NCBI GenBank assembly: GCA_914767715.1
Contig: OU612073.1
Location: 4,402,001-4,466,000, forward strand
Length of the DNA stretch: 64,000 nt
Direction: 5' to 3'
Origin: Membranipora membranacea
Taxonomy: Eukaryota; Bryozoa; Gymnolaemata; Cheilostomatida; Membraniporidae
Both the position numbers and the translations under genes were made by a program. How positions within the stretch are numbered: position 1 is the stretch's first letter; the number at the start of each line of letters is the position of its first letter. A model generated the notes under the pieces. The model was not told the origin of the DNA. It made no database searches and saw only the letters and a list, made by a program, of their open reading frames with translations. Positions 13,577 through 25,800 of the stretch are shown here, in pieces.

Positions 13577-14156
13577 AAGACTGAATTTCTCCGCAAACGC
13601 CATACAGAGTCATGAAGTCATCTGCAGTTGTCCTATCTCCTTGCAATACAAATATGATATATTTTTTAGCAATTGATGTAGAGAACTTCAGCCATTGCTA
13701 TCACTCAAAAGTGCTCAATTCTGTTACTATTGAGAACATGCATTGTTACTCCAGCAGAATGGGCTGGCAATAAAATGCTTTGATCTGTGTGTACTCTGAA
13801 ATTAGATTTAAAAAAAAAATTGAGGTGAATGGTAAACGTAACAGTATATATTTATCTTGATTAAAAAAAATCAATTCATGTCACAAAAATACACCGCTGT
13901 CTCGAGGCAAAAAATTAACAAGACTTATTTCTTGCCATTAACCAAGATTACTAATTTTGGTTGTATGCAGTCCTGGTTTATTCAAATCGATCAATCATAG
14001 CATATAAAACAACAATGTCACTTGATTCATATTTATATTTTCAGTATACTGAGGAACAATAACTGACCTAAGACCAGATGAAACCTTGTTTTTGACCTCC
14101 TTCTACAAGCTACTCCACATCAATTGACTCCTTGCAATAATTGTTACATACACACA

Positions 14157-17100
14157 ATGGGCTTAAAGAGTGTACTACAGTTGATGTATAAACTGTGGAG
14201 CTTTCTTTGTTACTGTTTTAGAAGACAGATCAGATCTGTAAGTATCTTTGTTCTTATGTAGTAGTCACAATTAATAACTTTTGAGAATCAATTTAATATC
14301 AGGCCAAATTCACGATATTTCTATATGTCGATGTGGCATTGATGATACACGGGATTAGCGCATAGGTCAACTTCATGTTTGTTCATTTGAATTGGGAACG
14401 GTGTTGATTTCGAAGCAGCATGGATAGTGCGCTTGCAGACAATGACTTCAATGCGGAAGGTCTGGGATCCGATCCCGGTGGCGGCAGATCTCTTTTCATC
14501 TTTCATCATCATGGAAATTGTAACCCATATCATTCGATATGGGGGTGGACAACTCGTTCAAGCATTTAGGACCATAGTGATGAAAGAAGCAATACCAAAT
14601 ATAGCACAGGTTTTCAAATCATATACAAAATACATGATTCGTTTTCAATAATCACAGTTGAAGATTATGGTCTTGAGATTATTTTAGCATATGTACACAA
14701 CATATCAGCATTCATAAATACCATAGTGCATGTATTTTTGTAGGCCATACAGCATCAGACTGTAAGATATGAGATGGTAGCCTTATCTCCCCTCTCTCGG
14801 CACAGATTGTGTGAGTATAACAGGCCACACCTCTTTTTACCGGCCAAGTCCAAGTTGCTTTTGGGTTTGGGCATGCATAGTAATTGAAAATGTTCTCATG
14901 TCTAATAAGAATTTTGTGCTTTGCAATCATCAATAAATGTCATTTTTGCTTTTGCCGCTTGGTTATTTAGTAGCCAGACACAATTTTCAGGGAGAGGGGG
15001 GGGGGGGTGTCTGGTAAGCAGGAGTGTTTGAAAGGTGCCATGTAAGAGATTTAACAGGTATGAAAAATATATCCATGAATACCTCTGTAGGGGTATGAAA
15101 AATGCTGTGAGTGTTAAAAGTTTCCTAGCTCCCCTGCCATCTATTGCCATTGACGTCTTTCTGCGCTGTAGCTCATCAAATAATACAGGAAAATGAGTGA
15201 TTCCGATACTTTTTAGAGTTTCAGCTGTCAATGGCCTTTAATAAATGGCAATCATTTACTGATTCAGAGTGCCATTAATATTAAAAATCAAACAGATCCT
15301 GAAGAATGGTAATATCGCATTTGCAATACTTTGTAGTTGTCTTCTCCCGTTGCGTGAAATTGTCATCACATATTTTTTGGAGTACCAACTCCTTGGTTAC
15401 ACCTAGACCAAGTCTTGTCCATTTGCCTGCACTCAGAGTTGGTCCACTGAAAATGACGCATGCAAAGACCCTCCAAGGTGCAACCAGTGGAAGGGTAACG
15501 ACTGGAATGCAGGCAAACTGAATCAAACTTGATCTAGGTTATCCCATCTCCTCGTTTTTGGTCAATTTAAGATTTGGAGTTAAACCCTCACAACAAAAGA
15601 AATGACAACCTCATATAATGGATTATATCTTATGTACAAGTAAATGTAGTTGTGCCTTATTTAATGTGAATATGAAATAAATATAATGATATGTGTTTTG
15701 GACCAGGGAAATTAATATCTCTGGTATCATTTCACTTTGCCGAAACGATTTTTCAACCTTTCTTATATTTGCGGATCACTACATTTATTTGCCATTGATC
15801 TATTTTATTAGTGTTGAATCAATTTTATGTTAGGTTTGTTGTTTTTTTAGCCATGGTTAGCAGGAAGACATTGGTATTGGACTTAGATGAAACACTTATT
15901 CACTCTCATCATGATGGAGTAATGAGGCAAACAGTGACACCTGGTACACCTCCAGATTTTGTTCTCAAAGTATGTCTTTTGAATTTCAAAATAAATACAA
16001 GATAATATCATCAGCGTTCTACCAGTAAAATACATGCTTTTACTAATAACTAGCATTAACTATGCTTCCATGCATTGATATGGCACTTCGAATGAAGTTA
16101 ACTACTCTCAAATCGAATGGGATGCTTACAGTTCCCATGTTGATGAAACTTATGCAGTTGTGAGTTGTACCCGGACCTCCGCGTCACCTGACCTCCGTGT
16201 CTTCGGGGTTCTGCCGCGTCTCAGTATTTGATGCTAACCCTGTGGCGGCTCAGCCAATCGCTTCATTAGTTCCTGAGATGGGAACTTAATGATTGACGAG
16301 AGCTCTGTGGAAAGCTTACATTCTGCCATGTGGTGATGTTACTCGTTACTTGTTATTAGTTATTATTTCTACTTTGTAGATCACTATTGACAGACATCCT
16401 GTTAGATTTTTTGTGCACAAGAGACCTCATGTTGACTATTTTCTGGACGTGGTAAGTCAGTGGTATGACTTGGTGATATTTACCGCCAGCATGGAGATAT
16501 ATGGAGCTGCTGTAGCTGAAAAACTTGATGGTAAAAGAGGGCTTCTCAATCGGCGATATTATAGACAGGTACAATATTGGACCCTATCTATGTCAAAATT
16601 ATTTATGTTATGTTTTCTTTAGCATGTGTAATTTGTGAACACATAAGATGACAATTCTGATTCACCACCTTCTGTTGGTATGATCATTTCCATAAAACAG
16701 CCAACAATCTTTTGTTTACCTGGTATAAAATGGGGGCAGGGTGTCAGCAACATGTAAACATGTTTTACTTAATCAAATCGGTCAATAAATAGGGTTGATT
16801 TCCGATTGATGTACAACTGAACCAAATATCTGACTGTAATAATAGCTCAGCAAAATCTCGACTTGATAATGTCATAACCTTTTATCAAAAAACGGCAGAG
16901 TCAATTTGGTTGCACGAAATGGCGCAACATCATCAAATCAAATTTGCGTTGAGCTTTTCATGTCCAGAAGATGAGCAGTACATGAATGCTCATAATTGTA
17001 TCAGTCTTCATCATGCCAAGACAAAGCTTAGATGGGTTTCCCATTATAATAGTGTGCCTAATTTTTACTTGGTTTTCTTATTTCAGGTTCTTCACACAAA

Positions 17101-17891
17101 ATTGACCTGTTGTTGCACTATCATTCCAATATTATTGCATTATTTTCAGCATTGTAACTTAGAATATGGCACTTATACCAAAGACCTACGTGCTATCAAC
17201 TCAGATCTGGCTAGTATTTTTATTCTAGACAACTCACCAGGTGCTTATAGAACGTATCCAGGTAAGTTGTCATATCGGTTTAAACCGTAGACCTACTAAT
17301 AATTAGTAGGTCTACGGTTTAAACTCAAACTCTTGTTTTATTCTTTTTTAGTTTTCATTCTTATTGATTCTCAAAATTAGACTGTCTGTCTTTTCCTAAT
17401 TTTCCCAAGATGTTGTTTAATCTGGGTCATGCAAATGGGTTCACATTTTGAAACGCTATCATTCCCACAATTCCATCTCAAATTCACTAAAACCTAAGAA
17501 TTGACCATTTGGATATGTTGTGTAAGTTGTTTAATTAATAGGAAGTTACTTTCAACCCACCATCTACAATCTAACTCGGTGGTATTGGTCAAGAACCTTC
17601 AAGGTGACCAAATTATCATACAATGGAACTGGTGGTATTGAAGGTTTATTGAAAGAAAGAAATTGAAAGGGGACCATGTTTTATATTTTGTTCATGGTAC
17701 ATCATATTTTTGTGATACATTGGGGTTCCTTTTTATTTCCAGACAATGCTGTCCCTATAAAGTCATGGTTTAGTGAGTCGTCAGATGTTGCTTTGCTCAA
17801 CTTGTTACCCATGCTGGACGCACTTCGCTTCGTCAGTGATGTCAGATCAGTATTAAGCCGTAATCTTCACAGACACAGACTCTGGACATAG
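14157..17891 (+). CDS. CTDNEP1: CTD nuclear envelope phosphatase 1 (Dullard)
   Basis: Six exons: 14157-14237, 14744-14810, 15851-15969, 16380-16568, 17150-17261 and 17743-17891. They join without frame conflict into 238 codons plus stop; human CTDNEP1 has about 244 residues. The N-terminus has a hydrophobic membrane-anchoring stretch ([17 protein letters not shown]) followed by RRQIRS. Exon 2 gives the conserved QTVRYE...LSPLSRHRL segment. The catalytic HAD/FCP1-type signature DLDETL lies in [16 protein letters not shown] at about residues 56-70. Later conserved blocks are [38 protein letters not shown] and SWFSESSD. The family is a Ser/Thr phosphatase of the ER and nuclear envelope that dephosphorylates lipin and so controls lipid synthesis and nuclear membrane shape. 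Exon 4 contains an internal GTAAGT at 16450 that must be read as coding, because the protein is conserved across it. Nothing looks broken. Confidence 0.96.
14416..14488 (+). mobile_element. tRNA-like SINE head in CTDNEP1 intron 1
   Basis: GCATGGATAGTGCGCTTG resembles an A box, and GGGATCCGATCCCGG an intact B box, at about tRNA spacing. The flanking body was not delimited. Confidence 0.55.
15404..15536. mobile_element. Short MITE in CTDNEP1 intron 2
   Basis: TAGACCAAGTCTTGTCCATT begins the element and AATCAAACTTGATCTA ends it. The inner blocks TGCCTGCACTCAGAGTTG and AATGCAGGCAAA show that it is the same family as 48252-48370. Confidence 0.7.
17278..17324. repeat. 47-bp perfect palindrome in CTDNEP1 intron 5
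   Basis: Two 23-bp arms beginning GTTTAAACCGTAGACC and ending GGTCTACGGTTTAAAC are exact reverse complements around a single central base. It starts 16 bases after the exon-5 donor. It would form a strong hairpin in the pre-mRNA or a cruciform in DNA. It could be a very short transposon relic. Confidence 0.9.
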
Positions 17892-18109
17892 ATGAATTAT
17901 TCGGCTTTTCCTGAAAATGTTAACAGACAATATTAGGTCCATCTCTTTAATGTTAATTCTTGACAAATTGTGATATCCTAGCGTGACTATTGATCAGGTA
18001 TGCGTTTGTAAAGACTCTGGGTCCAATCTTATGATATGATACCTTGTCACTGTAAATACCAATTCTTTTGATTCTGAGGGATTTTGTCACTGCTTTGCTG
18101 TAAATGTTG

Positions 18110-18115
18110 AATAAA
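18110..18115 (+). terminator. Polyadenylation signal for CTDNEP1
   Basis: AATAAA lies about 220 bases after the CTDNEP1 stop codon, in an A/T-rich 3' UTR, on the same strand. This is the first canonical hexamer after the stop. Confidence 0.6.
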
Positions 18116-21100
18116 ATAATTGAATTTTCTGTTCCTACTTAGCACAATTGCATTCAGTTCCTTGTCTCGCAATTCTGTTGGGAAAATTTTGACCTTGATG
18201 AGCTCCAGCTCAACTTTTACAAATCTCCATTATTTATGTTCCTGTTCGGAGTTTTTAGTTTGCAATTACTAGTTGTTCAGTTTGTTTCCTGGTCATCAGG
18301 GACCATCAGATTGCCTACTAGGCTTGTGTGACAGGTGCAGATAACAGGTTGATAGGATTGTGTAATATAAAGGCAGGATGCATTCTCACCTGAGTGGGTA
18401 GGAGCGCTTGTCATCTTAAAAGTAAGTGTTAAAACTCTTGTTCTTCAATAGTTACCCTTACAGTCTATTGACTACAAATTTGTTTCTCAAGGAGCGTTTG
18501 GCGTTGTACATGGTGGTTAGCATCATTGTTTCCAAAACTTCAGACCAATTACATTTGCAATGCTTTTTGTAACAGTTTATGGCAGCTCAACCAACGCCCA
18601 ACACAATCCTACAGCTACAAAATAATCGGTTCTACACAACGTTCTGACTCTGGCATTGGCAAAGCCGGATTACAAAATAGGGAAGCTGAGTAAATCATTT
18701 TACTTTAACTAGTAGAAATAAAATTGTATGCATTGTACCTGGTAACTGTAAATTGCTCTACTGACTGAAACAAATGCAACAGCTGAACAGGATTTCTCAG
18801 ACTACCATTGGTTTGATTCTGACATAGAGTTAGAGTATATAATAACTCTATGGATTCAGATTATGTAATTTGCTAACTCTGCACATGCTTGGACATGGAT
18901 AACCCCTTACATTATGCTGATTAATTTACTTCTTTTAAGTTTGCCATCCCATTCTTTAAGTTTTTTTCACAACAAAACAAAACAATTGCTTCATTTGCTT
19001 GCCCCAAATTGGTTATATTAGGTGCCAAAAGTAACTTAGTCGCTCATTGTAATCATTAAATAATTTGGTTATAAGGACTGTGTTTGAGCAGTAATAGTCA
19101 ACCAAAGAAAAGAAAGATTTAAGTCTGAGAAATTCTGTTCAGCAGTTCCATTCCTTCCAGCCTGTCCAGCAATTTACAGTTACCGTGCTCAGATCAGGAT
19201 TGTTTTCTCTTCATGAGCTAGAGCTGTGTCTTTGACAAGTCTTACCTCCGCTTGTTGCTACTTGGTCAAAAAGTTCTTTTTCAACATTTATTAACAAAAT
19301 GGGCCTTTAACACCGATCCAATACAGAACTGGTCCCTTAACCATCATCTTTGGGTGTCATCTGTTAAGTGCAAATAACGTTTGTAATACCAACTATTGCA
19401 TTACGATATATGCATACTTAGTAGTCGAATGTGTTGCATCAGCATACGCCCTGCATTGAAGAGCAGCCTCTGCAAAGTTATGATAGTTAATAATTGTGTT
19501 TATTTCTGAACTATATAATTGCCAAGAACTTTGATTCAGTAAGAAATAGTACTAGAGTAGTCATGCAACTTCTTAAGCAAGCAGCATCAGCTTTCTCTAT
19601 GTTGGCCCACCATGAATTCTCCACCATTGAAGACGGTGGTCACACTATGGCGAAGAGGAGTGCTGAGCTCGCTATGGTTTCTTATTGCCGAAATCAAAAT
19701 ATGTATCATCTGTAAGGAGGCCATTGAACTCTATGAAATGAATTATCTTTTTATTTTAACAATAGAGCACTCAACACAACAAGCGATTTTATCATAATGA
19801 TAAAATACAATATTTGTGTATTGATATTCATCTGGTATATCCTTTCTATGGGTTTAGAATTCTATCCCGGTAGATTTTATTTTCAAAAGTTTCATCATGG
19901 CCACTATCTCTTTAGATGTAATGGCCCTTTTTAAATTGGAGAATGACACATGAAACGTTTGGTAACTTCGCAAATTTTGCCTTGCATAATGCTGAAATTA
20001 TTCTTGTTAATTCTAATCAGCACTGTGTAGTCAGATATGATTTAGAAACAGGGCCCACTCAGGCTAGCGGGGTGAGCTGGTGGTAGTGCTGGAGCAGCTG
20101 AGCTATTTTGGCATCCACCAGTTTCATTTTCCAAGCATATTCTTGTGTCTGATCGTGCATATGCTTGCATGGGAAAATGTCCAACATTTTGGAGTAGGCC
20201 GATTCATGTGAACTTTTTCAATTGATTAAGGGCTTTTCAAAAAGGCCGTGTACTGTGTTTTTGTATACAAGCTTACAGATGTTCCCGGGCAAGCCGAATT
20301 ATATGGTGATATCCAATATGGGCGCCTAGAACAGCAACTTGCTGTTTAATAACAGATTTTGTAATGCGATGTTCTTGTTAAAACTCAGGGGATGGGGGTT
20401 ATCATGTAATAAGTTTGGATCTTATGACGCATGATTAATATTGAGATTACACGCCCCCAAAATATGGCTACCATAAACAGTAACTGGCTGCCAGTTAACA
20501 GTTATTATCATGCAATAACCCAGGCAATAGGGAATATATGTGGAAGGTGAAGAGTTCGAGCACATCATTCACTCATATTATTCACCAGTTGTTTGACCTT
20601 ATATATTTAACTGCAAATAATAATAATTTCAGTGTGACCCTTCTATAGTTATATGGTGCTTTGATTTTGTAGTCATGACTGAACTGCGAATGAAGCTTTG
20701 TGGTACTTTGTGTATTCTTTGTTGGATATAAATTAAATGTTTTCAAGAGCTCAGCATAAACCAAATTTAGTAGCACTGTTTCATGCTACTCTGACCCGAC
20801 CCTGAAAGATAGCCGAAACCCGCAAACCTGACCCAGTCCTGGTTTTCTGAACTCGGTTCAGCCCTATCTGGCACCACATTAAGAAAACCATTCTAACAAT
20901 TAATATGTGTCTAACCCTGACTGACCCAATACCTAATGAATCAAACCCGATTATTGCTAGCAAGTGTATCCTTACACTCACTGCTGGATTCAGTTCTCAC
21001 CCTGGTATTCTAGAAAGTCTAAATTAAGATTCACTGCCCATTATTATGATAACGTTGTGATTTCCTCTTGTTTTACGAGCATGGCCGCCACTTGAACATC

Positions 21101-22638
21101 CAATGAGAGCCAGGCCACTATCACAGTTCTGCCATTCATTATTGGACTCTCATTCTTCCCGGGACTTTTGAGTGGTGAGAAAAGACCAAGGCAATCTATG
21201 TGTAAGCCTACACGTAGATACTTGACTGGTACATTTGAAGAATATTTTGAGCATCTGTAAGTTGTATTTCGTTTTCTTGGTTTTAAGGCTTTGGCTATCA
21301 AACCCAGGACAAAACCCATCAAAGATATTCAGTAATAAAAATGCAAACCAAAGAGTGAATTCAAAGCTTGATCACTTTTAATATAAGGATTAATAAAGAA
21401 GTTACGGTGCTGTACATATTATATTTATATCATATGACCTTGCCTCATCTTTGGTTAATCCTGTTACATTCAGCCAGCAGGACCTAAGGCTGCACTTTCT
21501 TATTTGAACCACTCACCGCAGCCCTCTAACTCAATAAACTATTCATGGTAATAGTTAACTCTACTGCCTATGCATATTGATTGCAGAGTAACCCAGTCAT
21601 CTCGTCTTGTGGAGCATATTTACTCACACTGCAGGTCATACCAATGAATGCTTCATGCTTAACCCAGGAGATGTATACGGTCACAATCCCATATGGTTGA
21701 GATTTATTTTTCCCGATTAGCAACACGTGATACTGAATTTCTTATCACACATTCCAAAATATGGTCTGTGATAGTTGAAATTAAAGTAGTTGTGTACCCC
21801 TTGTATGACAGAGGATGACTCTTGGTTGTGAGATTGATATATTTATTATACCAACAAGTTGTTTCATCAGAATATGATGAGCCACCTTTTGCTGGTTTTT
21901 GTAAGTTTTCCATAGATGACATAAGATTCATTTTAAAACCCTCTACAGACCAATTTCGAGCAATCATTTAAATTGGAGTAGTTTGTAGGAAAAGCTTGAC
22001 AAAAAATTCTCGGCAATAATGAGCTGGAATAAAATCATGAAACTAAAATTTTGTTGGTAAGGTGACACATGCGCACATAACATGTAATTATGAAGCGTAT
22101 TTGATAAAAATGTTGTTCGCATACTTAGTGGTTCGGCAGTCAGGGGTGTATGCATGTCGTCTTGCTCTTAAAGATCATGTGCAGGTTTTTGGTGTAATGA
22201 TGTCAAAAAATTCATAGAACGTCTTGGTAAAAAATTATGTTAAGTGCTAGAAATTGTCCCCTTTGTCATCTAGGAGATTTTTATGCCTAGTGTTGCACAA
22301 GCCCAATAAGCTAATTCTTCTTTATAATTGAAAGAACTTCGGATGGTGATAAATGAACATCGATACTATTGTACAATGTCTCCTGACAATGGAAATATAT
22401 TTGTTTTTAACTAATGTGGAAAAGAAAATCAGTAAATGGTGGTTGTTTGGTGCATCACTAGGCAAAAGGGGGGACAATTCCTAACACTATACATAACTAC
22501 TGCAGACCTAGCTGGCAGACTATTTTGTATTGCCTTGGTCTTAGACTAGTAATTTATAAGTGTGTTTCTGTTGTACACTCAAAGCTACTGGGGGAGGAGG
22601 GGAGGGTATATTAAAACAGGGATAGTAATGTAGGTATG

Positions 22639-22644
22639 TTTATT
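22639..22644 (-). terminator. Probable polyadenylation signal for COPB1
   Basis: TTTATT on the plus strand reads AATAAA on the minus strand, about 175 bases past the COPB1 stop. No competing canonical hexamer was seen closer. Confidence 0.5.
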
Positions 22645-22818
22645 TCTGTGTAATTCAATGACAATACAGCGTTAACAACTATCATATGCATCGGATATTA
22701 ATTTACGTTGGATTTGAAATGCACAAGCACAATTAAATTAGAGCGAGATATACATGAAATTCATAATAGCTAATCTCGGAACCCTTCAGTTCTCTTCTGC
22801 CTCGCCATGCATATCGAT

Positions 22819-25800
22819 TCACTTGATTTTTTTCTGAGATGTGTTTATCTTGTCACCAAGGCTTAATGCCATACCCTGCAACAATAGAATAATATGAAGA
22901 GATTGGCAATAACACAGATGTTTAAAACTGGAATGAGAATTTTATATTGACCTGTGGTGTATGAGCAGAGTTATACAGCTATACTATACGTGTGAAGAGA
23001 ACGGTTTAAAAAACTTTAATTTGTATTTCAATATTAATATATCAAGATATTAAGATCTTAATATCGGTATTAAGATTATCCCCATTGGAAACGTACCACC
23101 TCATGATACGAAATTGGAAAAATAGAAACAAAGAAGAAAATACGAGTAAACAGGCATTTTGACAAGACAAGCAGATAAGTTTTTGGACTCAAAATCTTCA
23201 TTTTGATGGCTAACTTGAGCGATTTGAGATCATGGCACAGCTTAACAGTGGGGGACAGGTCATCATAGATTAGCTCCAAAGTGCGCTAGTTAGAATTTGA
23301 ATTTGTCTCTAGATAGCCAAAACCCTCACTTTTACCAAACCTAGAACCGCTTTTCAATTTTACAGATTAGTATTATGTTAGTCTACGCACTGTGCAGGAT
23401 TTGCTTGGATTTTTCCTCTCATTACTTCTACATTAATCTTACTTCATATAGCCTAGGGTCCAATAATACACATTGTATGACCTTTTGTCAATGTCATGAA
23501 TGACCGCCCTTATTCAAAATGAAAGAAATTCTGGCTGACATTTTCTTCACTACTTGGCAGTGAATATCTCTGCTCATGGGTATTTCCCAAACATGAGGCT
23601 ACTTTTCCCAGAGTCTGACTGGAATACTCTCATACCTGGAGCAATATAGTAGGTGGCATGAATAGAAATCAATAGATATTGCAGTTTTAGTGCTCCCCTT
23701 GATTAACTTATAACACTCAAGAGCAGACAACTCCATCGAAATCCTGCATTGTTCTCAGACTTTTTCCCCTCCGGGGGGCCGTCGGACAGGGGGCAAAGTC
23801 TGGGGGGCTCAGACTAGTATTATGTTAGTAGATTTGTGTGGAATTCATATTAGTGATTCTCTTATCAGGAGGAAATAGGACAAAGAAAGAATGATTCATG
23901 GTAAGACAACTTCCAAACAGGGTTTCAAGGTTATTGACAAATTTCGAAAAAAAAACCACTTTCCAAGATTTCATTAATTTTGAAATTATGGATTATGGAG
24001 AATTAACTTTATTATTGACTGAAGAGCTTAGGGCAAGAATTAAAAGTGAAAAAAGAAAGTAACTCGACTTGAGCATCTACATATGCGAGCAATTTTGGTT
24101 TCGCATAGCCTGACTTGACAAGCTTAGACAAACCAGGCTAGGGTTACATAGTTATTTATGATTTACGACAATTTATCACTGTTTGACAATCATGAATTTA
24201 AACATTTCCCTACTTAAGTGGGTATGAATATTATGTCTCACAGGAGCATTTTATTTCAAACTCGCAACTTACCTGACTCTTAGCTCTAATTCTGATATGC
24301 CCAATGACAGCTGTGTCATCACTGGAACCTAAAGGTTTTTCCACAGACACGTTTGCCAATGCATCTTCACCAAATATGGACTTAGCATACATGTTAGCAG
24401 CAAGAAATCCGCATGCACGATTGAAGGACTATAATAAACACAAACGCATGAAAGCACAGTTGCCTGTTTCAAAGAAATACACAAACAGTCTTACTTGGTG
24501 TAAAGCTACCAATTTATACTAAGTATAGAAATCAGAAGGCACTTCTATATTTGATCCTTGTTGAACCCACAAACGTCAAAACGTCGCAATCTAGCGTTCC
24601 ACTAACGTCACAATCTCAAAAACGTCATAACAAAGGGTTTTCATAACGTCGCAATAGCTCGAACCCACTAACGTCGCAAATCAACAAAAATGCCGAGTTG
24701 TCTTCTCATTTGATGCAAATTGGTTGATGATGATTTGTTGCGAGAAGTAGATAGGAACATAGGATTTTCAGAATTTTCGGGAATTGAATATCAATGATAT
24801 ATATTGTACTATAGATGATTGTTGAGTATTTTTCAGGTTATTTGAATCATTTTTTTCACTTACTTTATTATTACCTCAGAATCCATTAATGCTGTCATAA
24901 AAAGGACGCTAATCAACATCTAGCAGGTATAGTGACAATTGGTAGAGGATGCGGATTTCAAAACACAATGGGAGTTGAAATATTGAGGATATTGTACCAA
25001 TTTCTATCAGAGAAAAACTTTTAACTTCCTAGGATCATGGAAACTTGTTACCTCAGAATTCATTACTGCTGTCCTATACGGGATGCTTATTAAGATTTAG
25101 CACAAGTAAGGCGAATATCTGCATACATGTCAAGATTGAAATATACCGTCATGTTTGATATAGGCTATGCTTGAAGTATGCTCTTACACTACTTGGAATA
25201 CCAGAAATGGGAAAAAAAAAATTAAATCATTTATGCATGAACCGCTCCATCTCTTTACGACTTATCCTTTATCTACTGACTAAGGAATTTTTACATCATT
25301 CCCAAGATGAAACTTCATGGTTTTCATATAAATTTTATGAAAATAAAACCTAAACTGGATACCATATGATGCATTAGCATACAATAGGTGGCGATTTTAG
25401 AACATTGCATTGCGTAATGGCAATTGTGTTTTCATCACTCTGTTATCTAGAGTGCTTGCACAAGATTTTGAGCTTGTAGTTTTCAATTATAACAGTCTTT
25501 TAAAACTTTGAATGTACCACAATAGGTTTTAGTTGTAGTTTGTAAACTCAAATCCTGGTCGAAGAAATTTGAGTTATGGGCACGGACCTTGACTGTGGAC
25601 TGCAGGTCAATGATTGTGCAATTGCAAATTTACAGAATTTAATATCGCTTTGTGACCAAGGGGCACATTGTCAATGGCCATGGTTATGTAATACTATGAG
25701 TCTCCCTATAAAATTCAAGTCAAATTCTAAATTCTCAATATACTTTGGTTTGGGAATTCCGCAGATATGCATTATGGGATCCGTTATCCTCCTAATTTTT

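Larger units (their letters stand above)
8411..14156. other. Gene-poor interval between the zinc-finger gene and CTDNEP1
   Basis: No exon could be supported here. It holds a tRNA-derived SINE, a minisatellite, a foldback element, a hairpin at 11019, and dispersed fragments sharing GAACTCCCTCTTCCCC (9100, reverse at 9915, and a variant at 41670). A minus-strand ORF of 123 codons at 10067-10438 has no recognisable motif. Confidence 0.6.
17892..22818. other. Intergenic interval between CTDNEP1 and COPB1
   Basis: The two genes converge here. After the CTDNEP1 3' UTR I see no convincing exon, RNA gene or complete transposon. A copy of the CTGCAG...CTAGCT-type dispersed repeat is at about 22495. 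Minus-strand ORFs of 87-92 codons at 21044-21322 and 21704-21967 resemble no family I know. Confidence 0.55.

Noticed and set aside
16449-16456. GTAAGT within CTDNEP1 exon 4 as a splice donor
   Set aside because: The reading frame continues across it with conserved residues [14 protein letters not shown], so it is coding.
21044-21967. Two minus-strand ORFs of 92 and 87 codons
   Set aside because: Considered as transposon or host exons. No family motif, no convincing splice links between them or to COPB1.
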